Positions 35,790 to 45,802 are shown, numbered from the stretch's first letter. The stretch is DNA of 64,000 nucleotides from Marivirga atlantica (GCF_016734805.1 NZ_JAERQG010000002.1:434001-498000), one strand, 5' to 3'. Translations and numbers: made by a program. The notes: generated by a model from the sequence alone, not told the origin.

Positions 35790-36284
35790 ATGGAAGACTA
35801 TAAATTTCTCATTTATATTGTAGGCTTTATTCTTTATTCGCTCTTTAAAGCGTTTAACAAAAAGAATAAACCTGTCACAAGAAAGAAAAGGCCATCATCG
35901 AATCAAGATGAACAGTCTAGCCCTAAAACATTTGAAGAGATACTTGCAGAGCTAAGTGGGGAAAATAAAGAAGCAGGTAAAAGTGTGTTAGAAGAAACCG
36001 ATAGGATAGAAACAGAAGAGCGCCCTTTAGATCAGGAAATTAGCCGAGCTGAATATGAAAATGCTGATAGTACATTAAAGGAGCTTTATGAAAAAGGAGA
36101 AAAACTAAAGACCCTTAATGAACTTGTTGATATAGAGAAAATGGAAACGAAAAGTCGCTTTTCAGCTTATAGTCAAGCTTCGTCTGATAATTCTTTAGCG
36201 GCAGAGATACGCGAAGATTTTGAAAATCCTGATACTGTTAAAAAGGCTTTTATTTACTCAGAGATATTTAATAGGAAATATTAA
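35790..36284 (+). CDS. Membrane-anchored acidic hypothetical protein
   Basis: 164 residues: one N-terminal membrane helix (about 6-20), a basic patch (KAFNKKNKPVTRKKR), then a long charged, mostly disordered or helical acidic region with TFEEILAEL and a C-terminal AFIYSEIFNRKY. The C-terminal motif is reminiscent of conserved Cytophagales hypotheticals. It ends overlapping the convergent next gene by 17 bases. Function unknown. Confidence 0.75.
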   Translation: MEDYKFLIYIVGFILYSLFKAFNKKNKPVTRKKRPSSNQDEQSSPKTFEEILAELSGENKEAGKSVLEETDRIETEERPLDQEISRAEYENADSTLKELYEKGEKLKTLNELVDIEKMETKSRFSAYSQASSDNSLAAEIREDFENPDTVKKAFIYSEIFNRKY

Positions 36285-36723
36285 CCTTATCTAATTTATA
36301 AGTTTTCACCTCCCATTTGTTACCGTTTCTTTCTAACTGTGCCTCAAGTCTAACATTCTTCTTTTCCTCATATAATAGAGCCGCATTTTGAATTTTCAAC
36401 TCTAAAAAGGCCTCTTTTTCTGTTAGGTTAAATTCTGTTAGATGCAGAAATACAGTTAATGCTTTATCTGTTTTGGCATCTTCATTAGCAATTAGAAGAG
36501 GGATTTGATTGATCTTATGTTCTTTGGCTAACTCAATTTCTTTGCTCTTTAAAAGCAGTACCTGACGATCACTGCTTGAACTAAATCTGGGAGCTTTAGA
36601 GAAAAACGATTCAACTTCATCTAGCTCAAGAACCTTTTGCAAAGCATCATCGGCTAAATTCTTTTTACTATCTAAAGTGATGTTGAAAAGAAATGTTGTG
36701 AGTAGTAATAGCCTGATTATCAT
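36268..36723 (-). CDS. Secreted hypothetical protein
   Basis: 151 residues. An N-terminal hydrophobic stretch (MIIRLLLLTTFLFNITL) could be a signal peptide. The rest alternates short strands (VFLHLTEFNL, AFLELKIQNAALLYEEK, VRLEAQLERNGNKWEVKTYKL), compatible with a small beta-sandwich or NTF2-like fold. No family recognised. Convergent with and slightly overlapping the preceding gene. Confidence 0.65.
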   Translation of the reverse strand: MIIRLLLLTTFLFNITLDSKKNLADDALQKVLELDEVESFFSKAPRFSSSSDRQVLLLKSKEIELAKEHKINQIPLLIANEDAKTDKALTVFLHLTEFNLTEKEAFLELKIQNAALLYEEKKNVRLEAQLERNGNKWEVKTYKLDKVNISY

Positions 36724-36893
36724 AAAATTAAAATTTCAAATAATATAGATAATTTTTTAATTAGATGTAAATGTAGGCTAATTTATTCTTTTAATCTGTC
36801 TGGTTATTCGACTAATATTCGAATCTAATCGTTTGTAGCATCTATTTAAAGGAATACTGAGTATGTAAGCTTTAATTAACTAGCTTTCAGCAT

Positions 36894-37259
36894 TTATTCA
36901 CTTTTCTTTTCATTCAGTAGCTTCATCAATTCATCTATTTCATGAGTGCTTAAGTCTTCTTCTTTTGCAAAGAACGAGGCCATTTTACTAAAGGATCCAT
37001 CAAAGTAGCCTGTAATAAGTTCTTTTAAGCTCTGCTTTTTATAATCCTCTTGTTTTAACAAAGGGAAATAGGTGAAAGTCTTGCCTGATCCTTCATGATC
37101 TACAATTCCTTTCTTTTCAAGTATTCTAATGATTGTGCTTACGGTATTGTATGCAGGTTTTGGTTCTGGTAATTCTGAAAGAACTTCACGAACAGTAGCT
37201 TTTTTCAAGCTCCACAGTTTTCGCATGATTTGTTCTTCAGCTTTTGTTAATTGTGACAC
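36894..37259 (-). CDS. BlaI/MecI/CopY-family repressor
   Basis: 121 residues with a winged helix (LTKAEEQIMRKLWSLKKATVREVLSEL, then YNTVSTIIRILEKKGIVDHEGSGKTFTYFPL) and a C-terminal dimerisation helix region, as in BlaI and MecI. These bind TACA/TGTA dyads and are cleaved by a BlaR1/M56 protease. The start codon is GTG. No M56 sensor or beta-lactamase gene is adjacent; instead an antiporter lies upstream, 45 bases away on the same strand. Confidence 0.92.
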   Translation of the reverse strand: MSQLTKAEEQIMRKLWSLKKATVREVLSELPEPKPAYNTVSTIIRILEKKGIVDHEGSGKTFTYFPLLKQEDYKKQSLKELITGYFDGSFSKMASFFAKEEDLSTHEIDELMKLLNEKKSE

Positions 37260-37304
37260 GGGTATTTTTATTTTTAACTTTTGGTAGTGTTTTCAACAAT
37301 TTAG

Positions 37305-39137
37305 CTAGTTGGAAACCTCATCCATACTATAGTTTTTATTTTTCAGAAAAATTAAACGATCATCTTTGTTTACCTCATGAGGATAGCCAGAAATAATATG
37401 TAACTTTTTATCAGCATCAATAATAAATAGCGGTATTATTGTTTTCCCTTTTTCTTCAATGAATTCTTCATATTCAGCTTCTCCATAGAATTTGACTTCA
37501 GAAATATCCTCATTGCTACGCATAAGCTGATTGAGGCTTAAATAATCTAACCTGGATTTGAAGAGCACATTTTTCGGTAATGGGATATTTTCATTTTCAG
37601 CCTCTTCTTTACTTACAAGTCTGTAGGTGTTTTGTTCTCCAAGCTCAGAATCGAACCAGTTCATAGCCAATGTATTAAGGCCTGAGTTGCTGGTTACGGC
37701 CATCAATTTACCAATTTGAGATAGGTCCACTTCCTCAAAAATTTCTTCAGAAAGCACATTACCTTCATAAACAGGTAGGTTAAGCTTGCGAGCTTCTTTT
37801 ACATTATGTTTGGCTGTATCAGCCAGAAGCACATAGAATCCTTCTTTTTTTAGAAAACTAGCCAATTTTTTAGATAGCTCGTTGGCTCCTACAAATAGTA
37901 CACCCTGAGGCTCCTTTCTTAATACACCTAAAAGTTTACCAATCCATTTAGCACTTGTGCCTTGTATAACTACAGTTCCCACAATTACTAAGAATACCAA
38001 TGGTAGCAGTAATTCGGCATCTGATCTTATCTCTGCTGAATTAGTTGTTGAATTTATCAAATCAAGAGAAAATAGAGAAGCAACAGCGGCTGCTACTATT
38101 CCTCGAGGACCAATCCAGGCAATAAACAAGGTTTCTCGCCATCTCAAATTTGAACCTACTGAGCTTAACCAAACACCTAAAGGTCTTATGATAAAAATAA
38201 CTACGGCAAATAATAAAAGGCTTCTTGTACCAAGCTTTTCTATCTGAACAATTTCTATTCTGGATGACAGCAGAATGAATAATAAGGTTACTAGAATAAG
38301 ACTTATATCTTCCTTAAAGGAGAGTATTTTTTTGAAATCATCGAGTTTTAGATTGGCCAATACAATACCCATAATGGTTGCTGCTAAAAGACCGGCTTCT
38401 TTTTGAAGGATATCAGCAACGGTAAATACTAATATTACCATGCCTAAAGTGAAGACATTTTTTAAGTAATCAGGGATTTTATTTTTACCGATTAAATACC
38501 ATATAAACACAGCACCAATTCCACCAATAAAGAATCCTATTGAAATGGTGATGAAGAAGTCTTTGAGAGCTTCAACGGTGTAGTAATTACCATCTGATGA
38601 GCTTTTGATAAATTCATAAACTAATACAGCAATTAAGGCACCGAGAGGATCGATTAAAATACCTTCCCATTTAAGGATGGTGTTTATTTTTGCGTTGGGT
38701 TTAACATTTCTTAAAATTGGGAGCACAACCGTTGGCCCACTTACAATTATGAGTGCACCAAATAATAAAGCTATAGAAACACTAAGGTCAAGTATTAAGT
38801 AAGCTGCTAGTCCACCTCCAATAAAAGTGATAAGCACACCTATAATTAATAAATTCCTAACAGTTGAAGCTACCGTTTTTACTTCTTTAAGGTTAAGGGT
38901 TAAGCCTCCTTCAAATAGTATTACACCAACTGATAGTGAAACAAAGCTGAACAACAAATCTCCCGAAAAGATTTGATCACCATCAAGCAACTTACTGCCA
39001 TCAGGCGTGAAAAAGGTTGAAATAGGTCCTATTAACAAGCCTATAATAATTAGAGGTAAAATGGCAGGTTGCTTGATTTTCCATGCAAGCCACTGTGCAA
39101 CTACTCCTAATACTAAAATGCCCGCTAGTTCTAACAT
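37305..39137 (-). CDS. CPA-type cation:proton antiporter with TrkA-N/RCK-like domain
   Basis: 610 residues: 12-13 membrane helices (about 1-395) of the Na+/H+ exchanger fold, including VSGPTVVLPIL and WIGPRGIVAAAVASL, followed by a cytoplasmic Rossmann-type TrkA-N domain (about 405-520, VLFVGANELSKKLASFL) and a small C-terminal domain. It exchanges Na+ or K+ for H+ and the soluble domain may sense nucleotides. It may be co-transcribed with the BlaI-like repressor that follows. Confidence 0.93.
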   Translation of the reverse strand: MLELAGILVLGVVAQWLAWKIKQPAILPLIIIGLLIGPISTFFTPDGSKLLDGDQIFSGDLLFSFVSLSVGVILFEGGLTLNLKEVKTVASTVRNLLIIGVLITFIGGGLAAYLILDLSVSIALLFGALIIVSGPTVVLPILRNVKPNAKINTILKWEGILIDPLGALIAVLVYEFIKSSSDGNYYTVEALKDFFITISIGFFIGGIGAVFIWYLIGKNKIPDYLKNVFTLGMVILVFTVADILQKEAGLLAATIMGIVLANLKLDDFKKILSFKEDISLILVTLLFILLSSRIEIVQIEKLGTRSLLLFAVVIFIIRPLGVWLSSVGSNLRWRETLFIAWIGPRGIVAAAVASLFSLDLINSTTNSAEIRSDAELLLPLVFLVIVGTVVIQGTSAKWIGKLLGVLRKEPQGVLFVGANELSKKLASFLKKEGFYVLLADTAKHNVKEARKLNLPVYEGNVLSEEIFEEVDLSQIGKLMAVTSNSGLNTLAMNWFDSELGEQNTYRLVSKEEAENENIPLPKNVLFKSRLDYLSLNQLMRSNEDISEVKFYGEAEYEEFIEEKGKTIIPLFIIDADKKLHIISGYPHEVNKDDRLIFLKNKNYSMDEVSN

Positions 39138-39503
39138 TCTTATTGATTTTTGTAAAAAGTAAATCCTAAAATAAGTAAAATTCTGTAACTATTGATTATT
39201 GTTTTGAAATCAAAGTAGGAGAACTGAATCAATAAGAATGTATAAGGAGGCTAATTGTTATATAGTATTTTAAAAAGAAACATATCTTAAAATTAGTTTT
39301 CCTCTGATTACTTGACAAAATAGAAATCTGTAAAAGTACTTTATTCGTAGATAATTATGGTTTTGGATAAACTATTATAGATATTTTGCTATTTTTCGAT
39401 AAGATGTAAGGTTTATTAGCTTATTATTTACGGCTTGGGTAAGATTTATTTTACCTTTACGGATTAAGCTATTATTTAGCCTTTGTTAATTATATAAAAT
39501 ATT
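39138..39503. other. AT-rich divergent intergenic region
   Basis: 366 bases between the antiporter and the large secreted protein, transcribed away from each other, so it should hold two promoters. TACCTTTA at 39452-39459 resembles a -7 element for the plus-strand gene but the -33 match is poorly spaced. I see no gene or repeat in it. Confidence 0.5.
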
Positions 39504-42500
39504 ATGAAGAAGGGGAGCATTCTCATTTTTTTACTTTTTATTTTAACTAGTAATCTAAAAGCAGCAACTTTTTTTGCTGTTGCAAACGGTGATTGGGGTA
39601 ATCCTAATACGTGGGCTTCTAGTCCTGGTGGTACTCCGGGTGCAGGAATACCTGGTTCGGGGGATGTAGCGATAACTAGTGGGTTTCAAATTGGTTTAAA
39701 TCCAATAGATGGGGATATAATTGTGGATCGACTGACTGTAACCAATTCAGTGGCCAATTCAATTTATTACAATGACCCTTTTTTTACCTTTATTCCGGTC
39801 AGCCTTACAATTAATTTAAGTCTTTCAAGCACAGGTAGTCCTTCAGCTCAAATAATAGAGAATACGCCAAATCTTTCTGTAATAATTGCTGGAACTGGGT
39901 CTGCTGTTATAAACAACTGGTCATCAGCGTCACCTTTTAATAATTTGACTTTCGATACTGGAGGCTCTACGACAATTAATTCTAATATTGCGGTTGATGG
40001 AGGAGATTTAACAATTGCCAGTGGAACAAATTTAACTTTAGGAGCATCAAATATATTTTCAAACCCAAATGCAAATTCTAATTTAGTAGTAGAAAGTGGA
40101 GCAACTTTAACAGTTAATGGAGCAATAAATGGAGATGGTTCTAATAGCTCTCGGTTTGGTAATGTTACAATTAATGGTACAGTCAGTACTGGTGTTTCTG
40201 GTTATATAAATTCTGTTGATTTTGACTTAAGCAGTTCGGGTTTATTTAACGTTAATTTTAACGGCTCAAATCAAACACAAGGATGGTGGTATCAATCTAC
40301 TTTCCCAACAGGGTCTTTTAATATAGATGCCGCTTCAACTGTCAATTACAGAGCAAGTGCTGATCAAGTAGTAGGAGCTACTACCTATGGAAATTTAACT
40401 TTAAGCTCTCCGGCATCATCATCTATTAAAACTTTACAGTCTGGAAATACATTTGTTGTTTCGGGAGCATTCAGGATTAATTCAGCCAATGTAACTTTCA
40501 ACTCTTCGTCAAACAGTAATCCTATAAGTTTATCAGGAAGCTACGTGAATAATGGTACTTGGAATGCTACACAGTTAGTTATATTTAACGGCACAAGTGC
40601 CCAATCTATAAATGGTAATAATTTAACAACTTTCGGAGCTGGTTTAAGGGTAAGTAATACGTTAGGTCTGAGCTTAAGCAATATTGGAGTTGACATTAAT
40701 GGTGAGTTAGATGTTGATCCGAGCTGTTCATTCGATCCAAGTGATCAAGATATTAATGTTTCTGGCAATATGAGGATCGATGGCACTTTGATTGCAGGTA
40801 GTGATCCAGGAATATTCGAATTTGATGGTATAACAGAATTTCTTGGATCTGGATCTAGAGAGTTTAGGAATTTGACTGTGACAAATACGTTAACAGCTCC
40901 GAATCCTGTTTCTGGTGATTTAAATATTTCTGGCGTATTTATTAATAATGGTACTTTTAATAATAATAGCGGTATTGTTAATATGACAGGAACTGGCACA
41001 AGAAGCATTGGTGGTTCTAGTGCACTTTCATTGTTCAATTTAAATGTAAGTGGAGGTACTGTAAATGTTAATAACGCCTCAGTAGCTGTTGAAGACGGAA
41101 TTACTGTTGATGCTAATACAATATTAGATTTAGATGGTAGTGGCTCAGGTCAAGTGATCTTAATTTCTACATCTAGTAAAGATGCTTATATAGGCCAAAT
41201 TCCAGGTACCTCTTCACTAACAGGAGAATTAACTGTTCAAAGAGCGCTATATGCCACGGATGCTGGTGATAATGCTTATCATGTGATCGGTTTCCCGATG
41301 ACTGGGGTAACAGTTTCTGACGTTCAAGCTGAGATGCCTATTACGGGTACATTTACAGGTAGAAGTACTGGTACTGGTTTTGACAATAATCCATCACTTT
41401 ATGCATATAACGAATCAGCTGGTGCTGGTTTAAATCTCAATGAACGTTATGTGGCATTTCCAAACTCGAACAACTCAGAATCATTTAGTGTAGGAGAAGG
41501 ATATTACTTATATACGTATCCAGGAATAATTCCAGTGACCATTGATGGTTCCGGTTCAGTATTTTCAGGGGACTTTTCAAGATCACTTTCCTTTACAGGA
41601 ACTGACCCTGATGCAGGTTGGCATATAGTGGCAAATCCTTATCCAGCCCCATCTGATTGGCAAAATTGGGGAAAGACTGATATTGAAGGGTCTACTGCTT
41701 ATGTCTATAACTCAAATAATGGGAACTTCATAGCGTATGATGCTAGTAGCGAACAATTAATTCCTCAGGGACAAGGCTTTTGGGTAAGAGCAACAAGTGG
41801 TTCAGCTGAAGTTACTGCTAGTGAATCGACAAAAGTGGTAGGTACTACTCCAACCTTTTATAGAGAAGAATCTCTTGAGAGATTTGAAATAATTTTGAAG
41901 ACTCCAAATTATGATGATATTTCAATAGTTCATTTTACAGAAGGTGCAACAGATAATTATGAGCCAGCTTTTGATGCAACGCGTTTGTTAAATACTTATG
42001 AAACAATCTCTACGCTGTCTAATGATGGAAAGTCTTTGAAGGTAAATAGAATGGCGGCTATAAATTCATCTGACAGCTGCAGAAGATCTTTATTTATTGA
42101 TTTAGAACAATTAAAAGTTGGAGTGAATTATCAAATTGACTTTAACGGATTAGCAAATATTGAAGAATATCAGTTTGAGCTTATTGATCACAAAACGGGA
42201 AACTCTCAGTTCATTGATGATGAAAGCTTGGTTAGTTTTGAAATTGAGGATTCAGGTGAAACCGCAAATAAAGATAGATTTGAGTTAGTTTTTGTAAAAA
42301 ATGCACCTACTTCCTTCAATATTTCGGATGTAACTAGCTGTTTTGACGAATCAATTAATATTGATTTACCAACTTTAGAGAATAATACAAATTATTATGT
42401 TTTCAACGAATCAGGTCAATTAGTTGAGTCATTTGATTCAGGACAAACGGAATTAAGCTTATTAGCTGATGAATTAAATGAAGGTTTAAACCAATACACT

Positions 42501-43820
42501 CTTAAAGCTTCTAATGCTCTTTGTGATACTGTTGAAATTGATTCATTTACTGTTGAAGTATCTTCCCCAATTGATAAGAGTAGAGCTGTTTCTGGATCAA
42601 ATATTTGTTATAGTGCAGATAATGCAGATTATTCTATAAATACGCAGAATGGTATTAGTTATTACCTAATTCAAGGTTCCGACACCATAGATACAGTTAA
42701 TGGCAATGGAGAAATGTTTGAAGGGCGACTAAATGTTAACTTATTACAATCAGGAGATAATAGTATTGATGTTTTGGCTGTTCAAGAAAACTGTAATGCT
42801 GTGTATTTGGATCAAACGGTTGACATTTTTTATGATACTTTCCAAATAGATGAATCTATTTCAATAAAAGGGAGTGAGAGCTGTGATATCACTGCTGCAA
42901 ATATATCATTACGTACACAAGCTCAAGTTTCATACTTATTCAAAATAGGTAGTGTTGAAATTCAAACAGTTCAGGGAAATGGTGGTGAGTTAGTTGTTTC
43001 TTTGCCTGATTCATTATTAGACATAGGAGAAAACAAGATTGAAATAATTGCTAAATATGGAGATTGTCAGAGTTTTAATTATCAGCCAATTAGCGTAATG
43101 GTCCATGAGCAAATGACGATCAATGGAGTAGATGATATCAGTATCTGTAAAGGTGAAGAGATAGTGTTAGATGTACAATATAACGTATCCGCAGCGTCAT
43201 TCGAGTTGAGTAATGAAAATCAGACAATTTTAACAAGCACAAATGGGCTTATGGAGTTTGTTCCTGAAGTAAGTGGTACATATTCTGTTAATGCAGTTTC
43301 GGAGAATGGTTGTATTTCAAATGAGCTGACCTTTAATGTTACCTTAGACTCAATAAATAAACCTGAGGTTATTGTTTCTGATAACATTCTGGAAGCCTCG
43401 ATAAATGCAGAAGCCTATCAATGGTTCAAAGATGATGTTTTGCTGGAAGGTGAAACATCCAAAATCTTAATAGTAGAAAATTCGGGAGAATACAAAGTTG
43501 AGGTCTTTAGTAAGTTATGTAGTCATGTGAGTGACGCAATTACATTTGATGAAAGTGTCTTGTCTGTTAATAAAGAACTAAGTAATAAATTATCAATCTA
43601 TCCGAATCCGGTAGAAAATAATATGACGGTAGATTTCGAGGATAGTGAAATTGATTCTATGGAAATTACTATATTTGATCTTTCAGGGAAGTTTATTTCA
43701 TCTAACAAAAAGTTAAGCAATCACTCTGAGTTAGATATGAGTTATTTAGAATCAGGAATATATTTAATTGAAATTGCCACAAAAAAAGGTGTAGTAACCA
43801 AGCGAATTGTGAAGCAATAG
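39504..43820 (+). CDS. Large secreted beta-helix/Ig-like protein with T9SS type A sorting domain
   Basis: 1438 residues: signal peptide (about 1-20), a start typical of Bacteroidota surface proteins (GDWGNPNTWASSPGG), a Ser/Asn/Thr-rich beta-helix-like region to about 560, a globular segment (VQRALYATDAGDNAYHVIGFPMTG, about 573-860), then at least three tandem beta modules of about 90 residues beginning near 945, 1033 and 1125, each with cysteines and a Q/NGNGE turn, and the T9SS sorting domain (about 1365-1438, IYPNPVENN, ending KRIVKQ). Likely a surface adhesin; no catalytic motif is seen. A 65-residue protein follows after nine bases. Confidence 0.9.
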   Translation: MKKGSILIFLLFILTSNLKAATFFAVANGDWGNPNTWASSPGGTPGAGIPGSGDVAITSGFQIGLNPIDGDIIVDRLTVTNSVANSIYYNDPFFTFIPVSLTINLSLSSTGSPSAQIIENTPNLSVIIAGTGSAVINNWSSASPFNNLTFDTGGSTTINSNIAVDGGDLTIASGTNLTLGASNIFSNPNANSNLVVESGATLTVNGAINGDGSNSSRFGNVTINGTVSTGVSGYINSVDFDLSSSGLFNVNFNGSNQTQGWWYQSTFPTGSFNIDAASTVNYRASADQVVGATTYGNLTLSSPASSSIKTLQSGNTFVVSGAFRINSANVTFNSSSNSNPISLSGSYVNNGTWNATQLVIFNGTSAQSINGNNLTTFGAGLRVSNTLGLSLSNIGVDINGELDVDPSCSFDPSDQDINVSGNMRIDGTLIAGSDPGIFEFDGITEFLGSGSREFRNLTVTNTLTAPNPVSGDLNISGVFINNGTFNNNSGIVNMTGTGTRSIGGSSALSLFNLNVSGGTVNVNNASVAVEDGITVDANTILDLDGSGSGQVILISTSSKDAYIGQIPGTSSLTGELTVQRALYATDAGDNAYHVIGFPMTGVTVSDVQAEMPITGTFTGRSTGTGFDNNPSLYAYNESAGAGLNLNERYVAFPNSNNSESFSVGEGYYLYTYPGIIPVTIDGSGSVFSGDFSRSLSFTGTDPDAGWHIVANPYPAPSDWQNWGKTDIEGSTAYVYNSNNGNFIAYDASSEQLIPQGQGFWVRATSGSAEVTASESTKVVGTTPTFYREESLERFEIILKTPNYDDISIVHFTEGATDNYEPAFDATRLLNTYETISTLSNDGKSLKVNRMAAINSSDSCRRSLFIDLEQLKVGVNYQIDFNGLANIEEYQFELIDHKTGNSQFIDDESLVSFEIEDSGETANKDRFELVFVKNAPTSFNISDVTSCFDESINIDLPTLENNTNYYVFNESGQLVESFDSGQTELSLLADELNEGLNQYTLKASNALCDTVEIDSFTVEVSSPIDKSRAVSGSNICYSADNADYSINTQNGISYYLIQGSDTIDTVNGNGEMFEGRLNVNLLQSGDNSIDVLAVQENCNAVYLDQTVDIFYDTFQIDESISIKGSESCDITAANISLRTQAQVSYLFKIGSVEIQTVQGNGGELVVSLPDSLLDIGENKIEIIAKYGDCQSFNYQPISVMVHEQMTINGVDDISICKGEEIVLDVQYNVSAASFELSNENQTILTSTNGLMEFVPEVSGTYSVNAVSENGCISNELTFNVTLDSINKPEVIVSDNILEASINAEAYQWFKDDVLLEGETSKILIVENSGEYKVEVFSKLCSHVSDAITFDESVLSVNKELSNKLSIYPNPVENNMTVDFEDSEIDSMEITIFDLSGKFISSNKKLSNHSELDMSYLESGIYLIEIATKKGVVTKRIVKQ

Positions 43821-43829
43821 TTAAGAACA

Positions 43830-44027
43830 ATGAATAGGATACTAATAAATATAATTTTAGGATATTTAATAACATTAGTCGTTAATATATCAGTAGCTAG
43901 TGCTCAACCTGGTCCACCGGATCCACCAGATGATAATCCGGTTCCTATTACCGGAATAGAGTATTTAATTGCTGCAGGTGCTGCATTTGGTGCGAAGAAG
44001 ATTTATGATAAAAAGAAATCTAAATAA
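43830..44027 (+). CDS. Short proline-rich protein with PID-CTERM-like tail
   Basis: 65 residues: signal peptide (about 1-25, ends ASAQ), a Pro/Asp-rich linker PGPPDPPDDNPVP, a hydrophobic segment GIEYLIAAGAAFGAKK and a basic end KKKSK. This tripartite tail resembles the PID-CTERM sorting-like families of Bacteroidota (Pro-Ile-Asp then hydrophobic helix then Lys/Arg), here with PIT instead of PID. It starts nine bases after the secreted giant and ends just before a terminator, so the two are one operon. Function unknown; assignment from memory. Confidence 0.75.
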   Translation: MNRILINIILGYLITLVVNISVASAQPGPPDPPDDNPVPITGIEYLIAAGAAFGAKKIYDKKKSK

Positions 44028-44051
44028 TTTAGATATAGAAGTGTAAGAATT

Positions 44052-44077
44052 AAAAAGCCAGCTATTGCTGGCTTTTG
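44052..44077. terminator. Bidirectional terminator
   Basis: GCCAGC (44057-44062), loop TATT, GCTGGC (44067-44072), with A5 on the left and T4 on the right. It lies between the convergent 65-residue protein gene and the 44081-45313 gene. Confidence 0.88.
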
Positions 44078-44080
44078 TGT

Positions 44081-45313
44081 TTAATAGAAAAAGAGGTAGC
44101 TAATAAGTATTGCCGCTACAATTCCTGTTAAATCAGCAATTAACCCACAGCTAACTGCATAACGTGTGTTTTTCACTCCAACAGCTCCAAAGTAAACAGC
44201 CAATACATAAAAAGTAGTTTCTGTGGAGCCTTGCATTACGCTTACTACTCTACCAACAAATGAATCTACACCATAATTTTCCATTGCTTCAAGCATTAGC
44301 CCACGAGCTCCACTACCACTTAGCGGTTTCATTGTGGCAGTGGGAATAGCTGGTACAAAATCAGCGTTAACACCCATTTGTACAAAAAGCCATGCCATTC
44401 CATCTTCAACCAAATCTAAGGCACCACTAGCCCTGAACACACCTATGGCAACTAGCATGGCTACTAAATAAGGTATGATCATAATGGCATAATTGAAGCC
44501 CTCTTTAGCACCGTCAATAAATGTCTCATATACATTTACTTTTCTTCGGAAAGCCATAATGATGAATGATACTATTACTCCAAAAATAATGAAGTTGGCA
44601 ATTGCCGATGATATGGTACCAATCTCTGATTGACTAAGTGTAGTAAAGTACCAAATAACAAAAGCTATAAAACCACTTACCAAGCCTAAAGAGATTAATA
44701 TTTGCTTATTAAAGAAGTTGATTTTCTGAACGATACCAACAGCCAGAAGGCCAGCCAGCGTAGAGAAAAAAGTTGTTAGCAAAATAGGTATGAAAATATC
44801 TGCGGGATTAGCAGCACCCATTTGTGCCCTATAAACCATAATACTAATAGGAATAATTGTTAGGCCAGATGTGTTGAGTACTAAAAACATAATCTGAGCA
44901 TTGCTAGCCCTATTTTTATCGGGGTTCAGTTCCTGAAGCCCGTGCATAGCTTTTATTCCTAATGGAGTAGCCGCATTATCAAGCCCAAGCATATTAGCAG
45001 ATATATTCATCAACATAGCACCCATGGCAGGATGATTCTTGGGTATTTCCGGAAAAAGTCTTGAAAATAAGGGAGAAGTAACCCTGGAAAGTAAGCCAAC
45101 CATTCCACCTTTTTCGCCAACTTTCATAATACCTAACCATAATGTCATTACTCCGGTAAGTCCTAGTGATATCTCAAATCCAGTTTTTGCCATTTCAAAA
45201 GTGGCATTGGTCATTGCCGGGAATATTTCCATATCACCCATGAAAATCCATTTGACTAAACCAAAGACGAAAGCAATTACGAAGAATGCTACCCAGATGT
45301 AATTCAAAACCAT
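44081..45313 (-). CDS. Nucleoside-recognition domain membrane protein (SpmA-SpmB fusion type)
   Basis: 410 residues, about ten membrane helices, with two Gate/nucleoside-recognition domains in tandem, equivalent to SpmA (about 1-200, with GLDNAATPLGIKAM) fused to SpmB (about 230-410, with GSGARGLMLEAM). In Bacillus SpmA and SpmB act in spore core dehydration; in non-spore-formers the role is unknown, probably transport. Single gene. Confidence 0.9.
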   Translation of the reverse strand: MVLNYIWVAFFVIAFVFGLVKWIFMGDMEIFPAMTNATFEMAKTGFEISLGLTGVMTLWLGIMKVGEKGGMVGLLSRVTSPLFSRLFPEIPKNHPAMGAMLMNISANMLGLDNAATPLGIKAMHGLQELNPDKNRASNAQIMFLVLNTSGLTIIPISIMVYRAQMGAANPADIFIPILLTTFFSTLAGLLAVGIVQKINFFNKQILISLGLVSGFIAFVIWYFTTLSQSEIGTISSAIANFIIFGVIVSFIIMAFRRKVNVYETFIDGAKEGFNYAIMIIPYLVAMLVAIGVFRASGALDLVEDGMAWLFVQMGVNADFVPAIPTATMKPLSGSGARGLMLEAMENYGVDSFVGRVVSVMQGSTETTFYVLAVYFGAVGVKNTRYAVSCGLIADLTGIVAAILISYLFFY

Positions 45314-45392
45314 AAGCGCAAATAAGAGAGAATAAAAATATAAATCAAAATTTAAAGTCCGTACGATTACTCCTTCCTAAAGGCTAAACGAT

Positions 45393-45716
45393 TTATTCAT
45401 TTTCGAATTGAAAATTAGTATAGGCATTTTGAAGTTCTCTTAATGCATGATGATCCCCCTGTGCTTTTGCGACTTCTATTCCCTTAGTATAAATTGCTTC
45501 AGCTTTATTGATGTCGAACTCTTCTGCATAAAGCGCTGCGGCATGGTAATATGTACCAACATAATCCGGATGCTCTGCTAACAACATATCAAAATAATGT
45601 TTTGATTTTTGCTTGTTGTCTTCTTTATATTCTGTTGCCAGCGCATAGATCAAGAAAGGATCGTCAGGAGTTTCTTCTAAAAACTTGAGAAGTTGTTGTA
45701 TTCTCGCTTCATTCAT
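45393..45716 (-). CDS. Small TPR protein
   Basis: 107 residues, soluble, with about two and a half tetratricopeptide repeats (PFLIYALATEYKEDNKQKSKHYFDMLL, GTYYHAAALYAEEFDINKAEAIYTKGI). It probably acts as a protein-binding adaptor. The frame can be extended one codon to a TTG; the ATG at 45716 is chosen. Confidence 0.85.
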   Translation of the reverse strand: MNEARIQQLLKFLEETPDDPFLIYALATEYKEDNKQKSKHYFDMLLAEHPDYVGTYYHAAALYAEEFDINKAEAIYTKGIEVAKAQGDHHALRELQNAYTNFQFENE

Positions 45717-45802
45717 CAATTAATACAAATTTGAATGGTGGAACAAATTTTTATTTTTTTCAATATTACTTAACTTCGAGCCCTAATTCTAGTTAACTAT
45801 CA

